A stretch of 64,000 nucleotides of DNA from Hermatobates lingyangjiaoensis (GCA_026182355.1 JAPFBL010000256.1:558001-622000); one strand, 5' to 3'; shown: positions 1-9,604, numbered from the stretch's first letter. Numbers and translations: made by a program. The notes: generated from the sequence alone by a model not told the origin.

Positions 1-625
1 ACCAACTGTCAGTGAATGTCGAGTTACCTTTAATCTTAATTTGGTATTTAATTATTAATATATTAGCTAACCAAACAGATGCTCTCCTGCCTTACTTATA
101 AAACTTCATTTCGAAAAGGAATAAAAACTAAGATAAAAAATCTGGAGTGGCATAAATTTAACTTTACTATAAGTAAGCATAATATCAAACACGTTAACAG
201 CCAACTTATGTTTTGCTTGATTAGTCAAACACTTTTTTGACAATTACCTATCACAGCAAGGAATGCGACAGAAAATATATCTTTGATTGGGTTAATTTCT
301 TACAAATAACAATTTGATTGTTCTAACTCATTAGATAATTTCATTTTTTTTTTTAAATAAACCTCTAAATAATAATTTTATTTGACTTAAAAACTGTCCA
401 TCTCAAAGTAAACAATATAAATAAAAGCAAACAAATCGAACCAGTAGGGCAGGTGATTCATTATTCCAAAACTAAATTTCAGTATTTATAATTTGTTCGG
501 GAGCACCTAGAACTCAGATTTAAAAAAAGAAAGACATAAACCTCCTGGTAGATATACCTAATAGTTTCCAAAATTTTCACGGCGATTGGATGAATGGTTT
601 TTGAATCTATCGAGTACAGACAGAT
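1..625. other. AT-rich stretch, nothing recognised
   Basis: No convincing open frame, RNA gene or repeat is visible in this stretch. It ends where the first ribozyme-bearing palindrome begins. Confidence 0.5.
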
Positions 626-630
626 ACACA

Positions 631-862
631 TAATCAAACCACAATATGAAATGGGAAAACAAGACTAAGATCTTTAAACCGTAACAAGCCGTCTACATCA
701 GAGTCAAAAACCCAACTCAAAGGCAAAGTAAAAGTTGGGTTTTTGACTCTGACGAAGACCGTTTGTAACGGTTGAAAGATCTTAGCCTTGTTTAAACACC
801 CATTTCATATTGTGGTTTGATCATTGATGGTTATTTCACGTGTTTATATGAAATCTTTATAT
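631..862. repeat. Family A palindrome (hammerhead-bearing foldback element)
   Basis: The two arms are inverted copies: 'atcaaaccacaatatgaa' at the left and 'ttcatattgtggtttgat' at the right, meeting in the GTTGGGTTTTTGACTC region. The right end closes with the small hairpin TTTCACG...GTGAAA seen in other family A copies (13.2, 32.1, 35.0, 42.9, 51.5 and 63.4 kb). The right arm holds an intact hammerhead-like core, while the left arm has CTGATGT in place of CTGANGA. No coding potential. It abuts a PLE endonuclease fragment, so it may be part of that element's terminal repeat or a separate insertion. Confidence 0.75.
749..784 (+). ncRNA. Hammerhead-like ribozyme motif, family A
   Basis: Core CTGACGA at 749-755, then stem II ACCGTT/AACGGT with loop TGT, then GAAA. 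Stem III is the palindrome AGATCT, followed by T as the putative cleavage-site base. GACT just upstream pairs with AGCC/AGTC downstream as a short stem I. This is the copy of the family with the strongest stem II. Confidence 0.7.
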
Positions 863-871
863 ATTTATAGA

Positions 872-1117
872 TATTCGATCAGAAGAGAAGACGAAAAGAG
901 TGCCTTGTTCATACACATAAGAAACAGTAATCATGTGATTAACTGGAAAGAAGCAAATGAATTAATATTTGTGTCTTCGGAAAGAAGAAGAAATATTTTG
1001 GAAAGTGCACTCATAAAGAACTTTTATGAGACATTAATGAACAATAGCCTAGGACTTTATAAATTGGATGAAGTTTTAATTAGCAGAATAATTAAACAGA
1101 TGAAGACTTCTTCATAA
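872..1117 (+). pseudogene. PLE 3' fragment: C-terminal end of a GIY-YIG endonuclease ORF
   Basis: An open frame ends at 1117. Its useful part begins near EDEKSALFIHIRNSNHVINW and continues ANELIFVSSERRRNILESAL, then MNNSLGLYKLDEVL. A His/Ile-Asp/Asn-Trp block, a basic stretch, a LESALI glutamate helix and a terminal MN-x-S-x-G...LD block are typical of the end of PLE endonuclease domains. The reverse transcriptase and the GIY and YIG segments are missing, so this is a 5'-truncated remnant. The residues before about position 872 come from the neighbouring palindrome. A hammerhead-like motif follows the stop by about 70 bases. A second, frameshifted copy of this family lies at 46.6-47.0 kb. The family is distinct from the intact PLE at 6-9 kb. 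Confidence 0.6.
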
Positions 1118-1189
1118 TTAAACACATTCAGGGTTACCAACAATTCTAGAGATTTGAATCAACCAGGTTAAGAAGCTCTAACTTGCTCT

Positions 1190-1219
1190 CTGATGATGTG
1201 TGTTGACGAAAGGCCTTAG
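1190..1219 (+). ncRNA. Hammerhead-like motif downstream of PLE endonuclease fragment
   Basis: CTGATGA, a short GT...AC stem II of only about 2 bp, then GAAA, palindromic stem III AGGCCT and T. The core bases are intact but stem II is weak. The motif recurs in the same place after the second fragment of this family (46661-46688, minus). Confidence 0.45.
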
Positions 1220-1258
1220 ATCATTGTTTCCAAATTCTTTTAATTGTAGTAAATTAAT

Positions 1259-1269
1259 ACATACATATA

Positions 1270-1308
<39 letters not shown>
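1259..1308. repeat. (TA)n microsatellite
   Basis: Nearly pure TA dinucleotides, directly downstream of the PLE 3' fragment, as at other PLE ends in this window. Confidence 0.9.
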
Positions 1309-1311
<3 letters not shown>

Positions 1312-1925
1312 ATATTATCAAAAATGAAAACAACATTAACTATAATATTGTTCTTTCAAGTTGTTTCTAATCAGCCATGTAGATATCTTCAATGTCCTCT
1401 ATTGCCCGTAGTACTCTCCCGGTCAACAATAAGTTTTTCAAAGAATACTTTAGCATTTTACTAATACTTTAGTAAAATACTAAAGTCCATATCTTTTAGT
1501 ACTTTCTTGACCATTTCCACATTTGGTGTCATCCATCATTTGAAAACATTTAATTAACTGGAAAGAAAACACTATGTTATTTGTACTTACTGACAAAGAA
1601 TCCTATCAGTAAGTATATTCTTATGGAGTATTTACATCACTATGATAGTAATAGTTATAGTCTCTTTAAAGTTAACTATCTAATGAAATAAATCAATAAT
1701 TTTGCATCAAATTGACTAAATGATTAAACACGTAGGATCGCCATGTATTAGAGAACAGCAAACTTCATCAGAGCTACCCATTTATGACTTCTTATATCCC
1801 AGAAAATTATTTTGTTTTAAATTAATGAGATTTCTATTTTTTTGTTCCAACATAATATTCGTGTAGTTATTTCCATACATTAAACTATTTTAAATAATTT
1901 TTATTTTGATATATAAAACTCTTAT
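1309..1925. other. No recognised feature
   Basis: AT-rich sequence without supported genes or repeats. Confidence 0.45.
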
Positions 1926-2110
1926 TTTCATGTTTTCTTGAACACAACTGAATATCTTCTCGTTAACTTCAAGTTGCCTGAATAGTGATTTTTCCTTGTG
2001 AGAATAACATTTGAGGTGATCACCGTTATTGAGAGAAGGTATTCAGTCGTGTTCAACGAAACATGCACATCAGAAGAACTTCTACCAAAATATACTAATA
2101 CTCTTATTAT
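1926..2110 (+). pseudogene. PLE 5'-region fragment with inverted arm
   Basis: Positions 2049-2102 translate as VFNETCTSEELLPKYTNT. This matches LFNQTCINEGLLPKYTNI (codons 83-100) of the intact PLE ORF at 6141-8741. Upstream, 'ttcttgaacacaactgaat' near 1931 and its inverse 'attcagtcgtgttcaacgaa' near 2041 form an inverted repeat, so the fragment sits on the arm of a foldback. Homology stops just after the PKYTN codons, as in three other fragments here. No larger frame survives. Confidence 0.6.
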
Positions 2111-2311
2111 AAATATTTTTTTTATTTTACATCTTGTTTAATTTAATTTATGTTTTGCTTTAAATTTGCAGCCTCACTATTATTACTAATCTATTAACTT
2201 CATGGATAATAACTTTAATGATTCCATTTGTTTTCATGTGGCATATTCATCTTATCAGTTATAAAACACCTGAAATACTTGGCCAGAACAACTATACATA
2301 ATATTTATATT

Positions 2312-2450
2312 CATCACTTGTGCAATCTGTTATAATGTAGTATTTACTCATATTGAGGGGATTTCAAGAATTACTTCTTCGTACAAAAAATACTTTGATA
2401 TGAAATCTAAGAACGCTGTTTCGACACTTAGTGCTCTTCTTCAGGTTTAC
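2312..2450 (-). repeat. Family B half-element with hammerhead-like motif
   Basis: The left terminal sequence (TGCAATCTGTTATAATG, then TATTTACTCATATTG) matches family B copies at 20.9, 28.0 and 63.6 kb. On the minus strand, 2412-2444 reads CTGAAGA, stem II GA(G)CAC/GTGTC with loop TAA, then GAAAC. Stem III (ACAGCGT) has drifted from the family palindrome ACGCGT. No matching right arm is visible, so this is a solo half. Confidence 0.55.
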
Positions 2451-4080
2451 ATCAACACTCTTGAGAGCCAATCAAAGAAAGTGACCTAGGATGAACTGTT
2501 TCCTGAAGGAGTGTTGGTAAGGGTGAAACTATTAAAATTATTCTCAACAGAATAGCGTGAATCACAGCCATATCTGCCCTATTCGCTAAGCTTAGATGAT
2601 TCTAAATTCAATTTTAGATTTTAAGTTTCTTAATACACTTTAATTCTTAATATTCTCTATGTATTCTCAACTGTTGTTGGTGAAAATCATTCAGTTTTAT
2701 TGGTTTTAAGTAAGATTTTCACAAAAATCTTTAAAATATTAATAGTGAATAGACTGATTTGCATAAAATTTGCTAATCGGGTTCTGCATTAATTTCTGTC
2801 ATCAATTTTTTTGTATGATGGTAATTGCAGACAGCAGAGTGAAAGTTTAAAGGACCATATGAGGTTAGATATTGGATATATATTTTTCAATTCTTCCTTT
2901 GAGGATTTAATATTATCTTTTCAAATTTACGTTTAGTAAGAATAAGCTTTTTAGGCTAAATTACAATTGACTGTTCAAGCAACTTTTTATATACTTTCTT
3001 TTTTATCTATTCATTAATTGCGTCCTTGAGAAAGCTAGAGCGTTTTTCGCAAAATGGCTCCAGGCGGCAGAAAGTTTGATTAGTTACAACATTTTCCAAT
3101 CAGTCCTCTGCCTCATACTCCTATATTCCCCTGTGTCCAGGTAACCAAATTAGAGAAAACTCAATTTTACTTGTATTATTATTTATTTTTGAATCTTTAA
3201 TATACCAAGAAAGAGTTTTTTTTTTTTTTTTTGTAATCAGGTAGCTTCCGATCCAGGAAGACTTTAAAAACATGTTAGTTTTTCAACTTATCGAAATTAA
3301 ATTTGTTACGATTGCCATACATTACTTATAAAAAATAATCAAATAGAAATTGACATATAAAGTTGAAATCAAAGTTAATTATAAGAGTAGTGGAGCAATG
3401 TGTTATATCTTGAGAAGAAAGGCGACAAAAGTAAAGGGCGATGCAATAATATCGTGTAATGCAGCATGACGAGGAGAGATGAATTGCAGGCGAGTTTCAA
3501 TTGCATTGACAAGTGATCTCCAGCCAGCCAAGAGCCCTTCACTTGTTAGCCTGCCTGCAAAACCAATTCACCCATCCCATATAGACAGTTCTAAATATAT
3601 TGCATGTCACCTTGTTAAAACAGACACCTTTTTTGCAGTTATTTCTCTCAACTTCAAAAAGCGGAAACAGGTATAAATATTGAAATTGTCACAGAACGTA
3701 TACAGAGATTATGGCTATTTAAGAGGTTCCATGATATTCATTTTATATATTCAGTCATTAGCAACTATCTTTATTTGTATGAACATAATAAATCTATGTT
3801 AATTTTTAATTTGTATTATCGTCACCATCACTCAGAAATCATAAACGGTGTGCATTATATATGAGAATGGTATATTTATAATTTATATTAGAAATAGGCA
3901 AAAACCGTGGTATTTTCTGGAGTAGGTTAGCAAGACACATAAACATTTAAAAATCACACTATAGAATTTTTAACTATATTATTATTACCTGTTAAAACAG
4001 GTAGATAACACTATATAAACGGTCCAAACCGGACTAAAAAAAAAAACAACACAGAAAAGAATAAAAACACATTACTAGGA
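2451..4080. other. No recognised feature
   Basis: AT-rich sequence with a poly(T) run near 3220. Short open frames (for example 3479-3676) show no recognisable domain. Confidence 0.4.
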
Positions 4081-4082
4081 TC

Positions 4083-4110
4083 TATATTTTGAACTTTAGT
4101 TCATCTTCAG
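4083..4110 (-). other. Decayed hammerhead-like motif, family H
   Basis: The minus strand reads CTGAAGA, then stem II GAACT/AGTTC, then AAAATAT where GAAA would be needed. The geometry is kept but G12 is lost. Similar decayed copies are at 51.23 and 51.44 kb. Confidence 0.35.
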
Positions 4111-4129
4111 GAAGAAGAAGAAGAAGTCT

Positions 4130-5145
4130 AGTACGGAAGAGAAGAGGCACGCTCGTTCCAAAGGGACGATGGAAAGTGAGTTATATTTACGGGTTCATGC
4201 ACTGTAGTAGAGTGCAAAAATGCAAAAAGGGGGTGGGAGAAACACTCTTCAAACACTATAGTTGGCATGAATTTCTCATTAAACTAAAAGGTAGGAATTC
4301 GAATCAGTCACTAAATAGGCATTGTTAATTAGTGAAAAGGTATTTATAGTTGGCTGATGTTGAAGAGACATTCTTTGATGTTATTCTACATATGGTTGCG
4401 ACTTAATTAACTAACCAATTTACTAATGGATTAATAATAGATTACAATCCATGATACAAAAGTATTGTTAACCATAGTTAATCTGAAAAATAACAAACTC
4501 AACTCAAAACGTGTATTTCAGTTGAACATTACATTTCAATGACTCCAATTCATGCCTTCCGGCTTATATGTTTCATATATGGTGTATATTTGTATTAACT
4601 TTTATAGTTTAAAAAAAAATATTAATCTTTCATATCACATTAATCATTTCCAGATGTTCATTTTCTTTTAATAATGTTATAATTAAAAAGTCTCATTCAT
4701 TTCATCATGATAAAAAAAAATTGTAAATCTATGTAAACAAATTCAACAAGTACTGTAATACTTATTAAAAAAGTATTTTGTAGTAAACAGAATTTTTTGA
4801 AAACATATTGATGGCATATTCATTTAGCTAGACATTATTCACAAAAGTTGAATTTTCTGCAAGTAGTGGTTTGAAAAAAAAAATACTTTTCTAAAATCCA
4901 GAAAAGGTGTCATAATGCCCGTTTTCGCGAAAAAGTAATTTCCACAGAAAATGATTGAGTGCGACCGATTCTTTATCTTTCAAAAATAAAGGAGAAAGGA
5001 TTTTGGCAAGATCAAAATACTGAAGTGAGTTTTATTGTTGTTTTTCTATGACCTTCCTTTTAAATCATGATATATTATATACTTTTTCCTTGAAAATACG
5101 ATCCCAAACAGACAAATATAGTTTAATGTAGAAAAAAAAACATAG
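4130..5145. other. No recognised feature
   Basis: AT-rich sequence. The short frame 4089-4328 is rich in Arg and Lys near its start and resembles no family known to me. Confidence 0.4.
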
Positions 5146-5147
5146 AG

Positions 5148-5345
5148 AAATCAAAAGCACTTACTTACAGTCTCTAATTTTCAGTTTGAACCGTCTTCAG
5201 GACAGATAAAAGCTCTCAACTATTGCTATATAAATATCACACTCTGAACCAGTGCGCTTGGTTTCCCTCTCTTATCTCTCCCGAAGACGGTTCAAACCGA
5301 AAATTAGAGTCTGTAAGTGTGTGCTTTTGATTTCTCTATGTTTCT
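5148..5345. repeat. Family F palindrome
   Basis: Left arm ('catagagaaatcaaaagcac' and on) and right arm ('gtgcttttgatttctctatg') are inverted copies around a short centre with a TATA-like run. Each arm carries a hammerhead-like motif pointing outwards (5174-5200 minus, 5281-5306 plus). Family F also occurs at 50.6-50.9 kb. Confidence 0.75.
5174..5200 (-). ncRNA. Hammerhead-like motif, family F left arm
   Basis: The minus strand reads CTGAAGA, C, stem II GGTT/AACT closed by a G-T wobble, then GAA, palindromic stem III AATT and A. The plus-strand partner at 5281-5306 has CCGAAGA, one change in the core. Confidence 0.5.
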
Positions 5346-5358
5346 TTTTCAACATTGA

Positions 5359-5414
5359 AATATATATATATATATATATATATACATTGAGAGAGAGAGA
5401 GAGAGAGAGAGAGA
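5359..5414. repeat. (TA)n followed by (GA)n
   Basis: A pure TA run is followed by a pure GA run. The short frames across it (IYIYIY, RERERE) are translation artefacts. Confidence 0.9.
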
Positions 5415-5415
5415 A

Positions 5416-5590
5416 CACACAACTCACTTCAATATTTTTTACTCATCGTCTTCAGGAGAAGGAGAAAAAAAGATGAGTTCTACTCGGCTATAAAATAGCA
5501 ACTGAGTTGCAATAGAACTCATCTCCTTTTTCTTCTCCTTCTCATGATGACGGCGAGGTCGAAACATTGATGTGAATTGTGTAGTTTTTC
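5416..5590. repeat. Decayed family G-like palindrome
   Basis: Inverted arms 'agaaggagaaaaaaagatg' and 'catctcctttttcttctcc' surround a short centre. The outer sequences (aactcacttcaatatt / aacattgatgtgaattgtg) carry damaged hammerhead-like motifs: the plus copy near 5547 has an inserted A inside CTGATGA. The outer arms resemble the family G element at 51.0 kb. Confidence 0.5.
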
Positions 5591-5647
5591 TATGTGTTCT
5601 TTTCTTTTAATCGTCTGATATGATGTTCTAAGAGACGGTTTCATAGG

Positions 5648-5653
<6 letters not shown>

Positions 5654-5713
<60 letters not shown>
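5654..5713. repeat. (TA)n tract bounding the PLE cluster on the left
   Basis: About 60 bases of pure TA. The PLE-derived frame runs straight into it. Confidence 0.95.
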
Positions 5714-5717
<4 letters not shown>

Positions 5718-6009
5718 TATATTTAGGAAGCAGTCCTTCATTTATACAGGTTTGATTAAATAATACGCCATATTTACGGTTGATTAGTTTCCTTGTGTAT
5801 TTCTCAAGGGATCTGAATAATCTTCTTGTACAAACATCTAAATTGAATAGAACATTTCCAATGGTTCCATTGTCTTTACATCTTGCATTTCCACTAATTT
5901 TACTATTGTCACAACAGTCACAACTAGTACTATTACTATTACTACTACTACTATTATCACTACTACTATTATCACTACTATCGACATGTTTCGACTGCTC
6001 GTCAGTCAT
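5713..6009 (-). pseudogene. Truncated head-to-tail copy of PLE ORF (N-terminal 99 codons)
   Basis: Identical in reading to codons 1-100 of the intact ORF: an acidic, Ser/Asn-rich start, then LFNQTC and EGLLPKYTNI. It then runs into (TA)n, translated as IYIYIY. It is the 5' part of a second unit downstream of the intact one. It would not encode any enzyme domain. Confidence 0.8.
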
Positions 6010-6015
6010 CTTCTG
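5983..6015 (-). ncRNA. Hammerhead-like motif over PLE start codon (truncated copy)
   Basis: Same sequence as the motif at 8715-8747: CAGAAGA, stem II GACTG/CAGTC, GAA, stem III ACATGT, C. It is 2732 bases downstream of that motif, so a transcript across the full unit would contain both. Confidence 0.55.
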
Positions 6016-6140
6016 GATAAGGAGGTTCTTTGCTGAGTTGTTGGTATTTACTGCAGTTGTTGATCAGCTACGAGTGGTCTAATGGTGGGTTTCGGTAATC
6101 AGTTTCTGATTGGCTGGTTGTAGGGATGGAGAGGGCATGG

Positions 6141-8741
6141 TTATGCAGGTACTGTTATCTGGTGGCCAGCAGATGAAGTTATCGGGGCCAAGAGCTTGAG
6201 CACCCTGCTACTACTATTAAGTTGAGTGTTGAGAGTCGGTTTCCTTTCCTGTATTAAAATGGCTTCCAGAATTAGCAATTTTTGTGGATCCTTTTCCTTT
6301 AGTATGATTGTTGTATTATTCACAAGGTCTTCCCTTCGAATATTGGTTTTATGAATAGATTCAGCATGGTTTCGAGGAGCACCTCCGGCTAAGTGCATAG
6401 TAAGTCTCCGTGATAGGGAAGTAGTAGTCATGCCAATGTACGAATTGTTACGGGTTTCACAGTCCCCGGTTCGGCAAGTGTATTCGTACACTAGGCCTGC
6501 TTCCTTCAACGGAGAGTCCTTGGGCTGGTTGTTGTTCCTCATGATTAAGTTTCTTATTGTTGGGCCCTGGTAGTATATGTTGAGTTCTATACGATCTTGG
6601 GGGTTGGTACATTTTACATTATTCTGGATGATGTTTTTTAAAATCCTCTCGTCTGTTTTATAGTGGTCACTGAATTGATTTTTGTAATATGTTTTGTGCG
6701 TGGTGCCTGTAGGTTCAGTTTCTTCGTTTCGAGTATTTTTCTTGTTCAGGTATTGCCGTAATAATTCTTTGAACAATCCATTGGGGTACCCATTATTTAT
6801 TAGCGCCTGTTTGATGGTTGCAATGTCTTGGTGGAACATCTGCCAATTAGAGGCTATCTTGAAGGTTCTTTGGATGAGGGCTTTAACAGTATTTTTCTTA
6901 TAACGCAGGGGACATTCACTGTGGTAGTTGAGGAACGACATAGTGTTGGATGCTTTCCTATACAAAGAAGTTACTGTTTGGTCAGTTGAAAAATCTATTT
7001 TAACATCTAGGAAATGAATTTTGTTTTGGATAGAAGGATCAATGGTAAATTTCAAGCATGAATTATTTTCCAGCATATTCTTAAGTTTAGATAGCTTTTC
7101 TGGTGTTTCCATAGTGACAAAGCAGTCGTCAATATAACGACAATATATCTGTCCTTGGGTAGTTTCCACAATTTTATTTTCTAGGTTGCACATATAGTAG
7201 TTGGCAAAGGTAACTCCCAGAGGGGATCCCATGGCCACGCCATCCGTCTGGAGATACATTGTGCCGTCGCTATGTGTGAAGGGGCTGCCGGTTGTACATA
7301 CTCTCAAAAGTTCTTCCATGATATTTCTGCTAAATGGTGGGGGAGGTCTACTATTATTATACACGCTGTCACAAATTATTTTGATGGTCTCTTCAACTGG
7401 CACATTCGTAAAGAGAGATTCGACGTCCAAGGAAGCTACTATTCCTTTCGGTGGATTCATTTTAATTAAGTCCAAAAAATCATCAGTTGACGTCAGCATA
7501 TATTTCGACGGCATGTAGGGTGTAATTATCTTGTTTAGTTCCTTTGACACGTGGTAAGTAGGGCTAGTTACTTGAGAGATAATTGGTCGAAGTTGATTTC
7601 CAGGTTTATGGATCTTAACTGTACCGTATATATAGCCAGGGCTGTAGTCTCCTTTGATGGGTTTTAGCAGTTTTTCACTTTTTCCTTTGTTTGCTTTCAT
7701 AATCAGTTTGTTAATAGTTGTTTTCAGTTGACTAGTTGGGTTCCTAGTAATTTTCTTGAATTTGGTAGTGTCGCTCAATATTTGATCTAGTTTCCTGTCG
7801 TACTCAGAGCGATCCATAACAACAAAGGTGTTGGATTTATCAGCTCGTCGGATAATCAAGTTCGGGTTATTTTTTAGTTGTTTGGCAGCTTCACGTAAGC
7901 TTTTGTCAAGCAGTTGGCTGGGCTTGGATCCTCTTTGCTTGGTGGCTTCAGCTCTTAATTGGTCCTGTAAGCTACTTTGCGTGGTCACTATATTTTGTTC
8001 CTCAAGTCGGAGAATAGAGCTGTATAAAACTTCTAGTTCAAGTTTTTTCTGAATTAAGTCAAATTTGGGTTTATAGTGGCTACGGATTCCAAGTGATAAA
8101 AGTTCTTCCTGTTTTTCAGTTAGGTTATGGCTTGACAGATTAACAAAGTGGGAGTTATCTTGAGGAAGGATAATTTTACCTTTATAGAGTTTGTTTAATT
8201 TCTTTGTAATTCGAGCTGAGACTTTCTGGTCTTCACTATCAGCAACTTGAGCAAGGTGATTAAATAAAGGACACCTGATACTGGGGTCAGATACCAGTTC
8301 CATTAATCTTGATTTATGTTCTTCAATATCCTTTTTCAGTTTATATGATTCTTCTTGATTCCTTTGTAGTTCATATTCCAAGAGTCTTTTCCTATATTGC
8401 ATAGTGAAATTCATTTCTCTGACTGCGGGGTCGTAAGTTCGTATATTAGTATATTTAGGAAGCAGTCCTTCATTTATACAGGTTTGATTAAATAATACGC
8501 CATATTTACGGTTGATTAGTTTCCTTGTGTATTTCTCAAGGGATCTGAATAATCTTCTTGTACAAACATCTAAATTGAATAGAACATTTCCAATGGTTCC
8601 ATTGTCTTTACATCTTGCATTTCCACTAATTTTACTATTGTCACAACAGTCACAACTAGTACTATTACTATTACTACTACTACTATTATCACTACTACTA
8701 TTATCACTACTATCGACATGTTTCGACTGCTCGTCAGTCAT
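6141..8741 (-). CDS. Penelope-like element reverse transcriptase with GIY-YIG endonuclease
   Basis: An intact 866-codon ORF, the usual size for endonuclease-bearing PLEs. Residues 1-40 are acidic and Ser/Asn-rich, encoded by an AGT-like simple repeat. The pre-RT segment has EGLLPKYTNI (91-100). RT signatures in order: YGTVKIHKPG (372-381) with LRPIIS (384-389); motif A SLDVESLFTNVP with D439; motif B GVAMGSPLG (501-509); motif C YIDD (536-539); HFLDV (576-580); and YRKASNTMSFLNYHS (594-608), a block typical of PLEs. The C-terminal endonuclease has VYEYTC (731-736), C741, YIG (768-770), R778-R779, H783, H792, E826 and N838. The Cys pair and the two His fit the CCHH zinc site reported within PLE GIY-YIG domains. 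All catalytic residues I can identify are present, so it could be active. It would nick target DNA and copy element RNA. The start at 8741 is favoured because the same ATG begins the frame in both neighbouring fragments. Confidence 0.93.
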   Translation of the reverse strand: MTDEQSKHVDSSDNSSSDNSSSSNSNSTSCDCCDNSKISGNARCKDNGTIGNVLFNLDVCTRRLFRSLEKYTRKLINRKYGVLFNQTCINEGLLPKYTNIRTYDPAVREMNFTMQYRKRLLEYELQRNQEESYKLKKDIEEHKSRLMELVSDPSIRCPLFNHLAQVADSEDQKVSARITKKLNKLYKGKIILPQDNSHFVNLSSHNLTEKQEELLSLGIRSHYKPKFDLIQKKLELEVLYSSILRLEEQNIVTTQSSLQDQLRAEATKQRGSKPSQLLDKSLREAAKQLKNNPNLIIRRADKSNTFVVMDRSEYDRKLDQILSDTTKFKKITRNPTSQLKTTINKLIMKANKGKSEKLLKPIKGDYSPGYIYGTVKIHKPGNQLRPIISQVTSPTYHVSKELNKIITPYMPSKYMLTSTDDFLDLIKMNPPKGIVASLDVESLFTNVPVEETIKIICDSVYNNSRPPPPFSRNIMEELLRVCTTGSPFTHSDGTMYLQTDGVAMGSPLGVTFANYYMCNLENKIVETTQGQIYCRYIDDCFVTMETPEKLSKLKNMLENNSCLKFTIDPSIQNKIHFLDVKIDFSTDQTVTSLYRKASNTMSFLNYHSECPLRYKKNTVKALIQRTFKIASNWQMFHQDIATIKQALINNGYPNGLFKELLRQYLNKKNTRNEETEPTGTTHKTYYKNQFSDHYKTDERILKNIIQNNVKCTNPQDRIELNIYYQGPTIRNLIMRNNNQPKDSPLKEAGLVYEYTCRTGDCETRNNSYIGMTTTSLSRRLTMHLAGGAPRNHAESIHKTNIRREDLVNNTTIILKEKDPQKLLILEAILIQERKPTLNTQLNSSSRVLKLLAPITSSAGHQITVPA

Positions 8742-8747
8742 CTTCTG
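8715..8747 (-). ncRNA. Hammerhead-like motif overlapping PLE start codon
   Basis: The minus strand reads TATC, then CAGAAGA (U4 changed to A), T, stem II GACTG/CAGTC with loop ACGAG, GAA, palindromic stem III ACATGT, C, then GATA pairing back with TATC as stem I. The ATG and the first nine codons of the ORF lie inside the motif. Structure and position fit the PLE hammerheads of the literature, but one core base deviates in all three copies here. Confidence 0.6.
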
Positions 8748-8848
8748 GATAAGGAGGTTCTTTGCTGAGTTGTTGGTATTTACTGCAGTTGTTGATCAGC
8801 TACGAGTGGTCTAATGGTGGGTTTCGGTAATCAGTTTCTGATTGGCTG

Positions 8849-9218
8849 GTTGAAGGAAGCAGGCCTAGTGTACGAATACACTTGCCGAACCGGGGACTGT
8901 GAAACCCGTAACAATTCGTACATTGGCATGACTACTACTTCCCTATCACGGAGACTTACTATGCACTTAGCCGGAGGTGCTCCTCGAAACCATGCTGAAC
9001 CTATTCATAAAACCAATATTCGAAGGGAAGACCTTGTGAATAATACAACAATCATACTAAAGGAAAAGGATCCACAAAAATTGCTAATTCTGGAAGCCAT
9101 TTTAATACAGGAAAGGAAACCGACTCTCAACACTCAACTTAATAGTAGTAGCAGGGTGCTCAAGCTCTTGGCCCCGATAACTTCATCTGCTGGCCACCAG
9201 ATAACAGTACCTGCATAA
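8849..9218 (+). pseudogene. Inverted PLE endonuclease fragment
   Basis: Translates as LKEAGLVYEYTCRTGDCE and on to the ORF stop, matching residues 745-866 of the intact protein with one visible change (AEPIHKT for AESIHKT). It contains the complete GIY-YIG domain and nothing before it. The break falls just ahead of the domain, and the upstream join is to the inverted 5' leader of the intact copy. It has no start codon or leader of its own, so expression as a free endonuclease is unlikely. Confidence 0.8.
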
Positions 9219-9343
9219 CCATGCCCTCTCCATCCCTACAACCAGCCAATCAGAAACTGATTACCGAAACCCACCATTAGACCACTCGTAGCTGATCAAC
9301 AACTGCAGTAAATACCAACAACTCAGCAAAGAACCTCCTTATC

Positions 9344-9376
9344 CAGAAGATGACTGACGAGCAGTCGAAACATGTC
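9344..9376 (+). ncRNA. Hammerhead-like motif, inverted PLE copy
   Basis: Third copy of the start-codon motif, on the opposite strand, with identical core, stem II and stem III. Together with the minus-strand copies it makes the cluster a two-sided ribozyme palindrome, like the short families nearby. Confidence 0.55.
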
Positions 9377-9596
9377 GATAGTAGTGATAATAGTAGTAGT
9401 AGTAATATAGTAATAGTACTAGTTGTGACTGTTGTGACAATAGTAAAATTAGTGGAAATGCAAGATGTAAAGACAATGGAACCATTGGAAATGTTCTATT
9501 CAATTTAGATGTTTGTACAAGAAGATTATTCAGATCCCTTGAGAAATACACAAGGAAACTAATCAACCGTAAATATGGCGTATTATTTAATCAAAC

Positions 9597-9604
<8 letters not shown>
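9350..9604 (+). pseudogene. Frameshifted 5' fragment of inverted PLE unit
   Basis: Begins with the same ATG and MTDEQSKHVDSSDNSSS reading. A deletion within the AGT-type simple repeat then shifts the frame. The nucleotide match continues to the codons for QTCI and ends in GTATA fused to (TA)n. Confidence 0.75.

Larger units (their letters stand above)
5713..9604 (-). mobile_element. Penelope-like element cluster: intact copy, head-to-tail partial copy and inverted fragment
   Basis: The block 5713-6120 repeats at 8445-8852, with an offset of 2732 bases. Read on the minus strand, this is a complete unit followed by a second unit truncated 297 bases into its ORF. To the right, 8849-9604 is an inverted copy of the 3' end of one unit plus the start of the next, so the cluster also carries inverted terminal repeats of roughly 750-770 bases. 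Mixed direct and inverted terminal repeats are a known feature of Penelope elements. Both outer ends run into (TA)n. The inversion joint near 8849-8852 shows the 4-base microhomology GTTG, consistent with template switching during reverse transcription. The intact frame and the high identity between repeats suggest recent insertion. Confidence 0.85.

Noticed and set aside
5780..6082. Plus-strand 100-codon Leu-rich frame, repeated at 8512-8814
   Set aside because: It is the antisense of the PLE N-terminal coding region with its AGT-type repeat.
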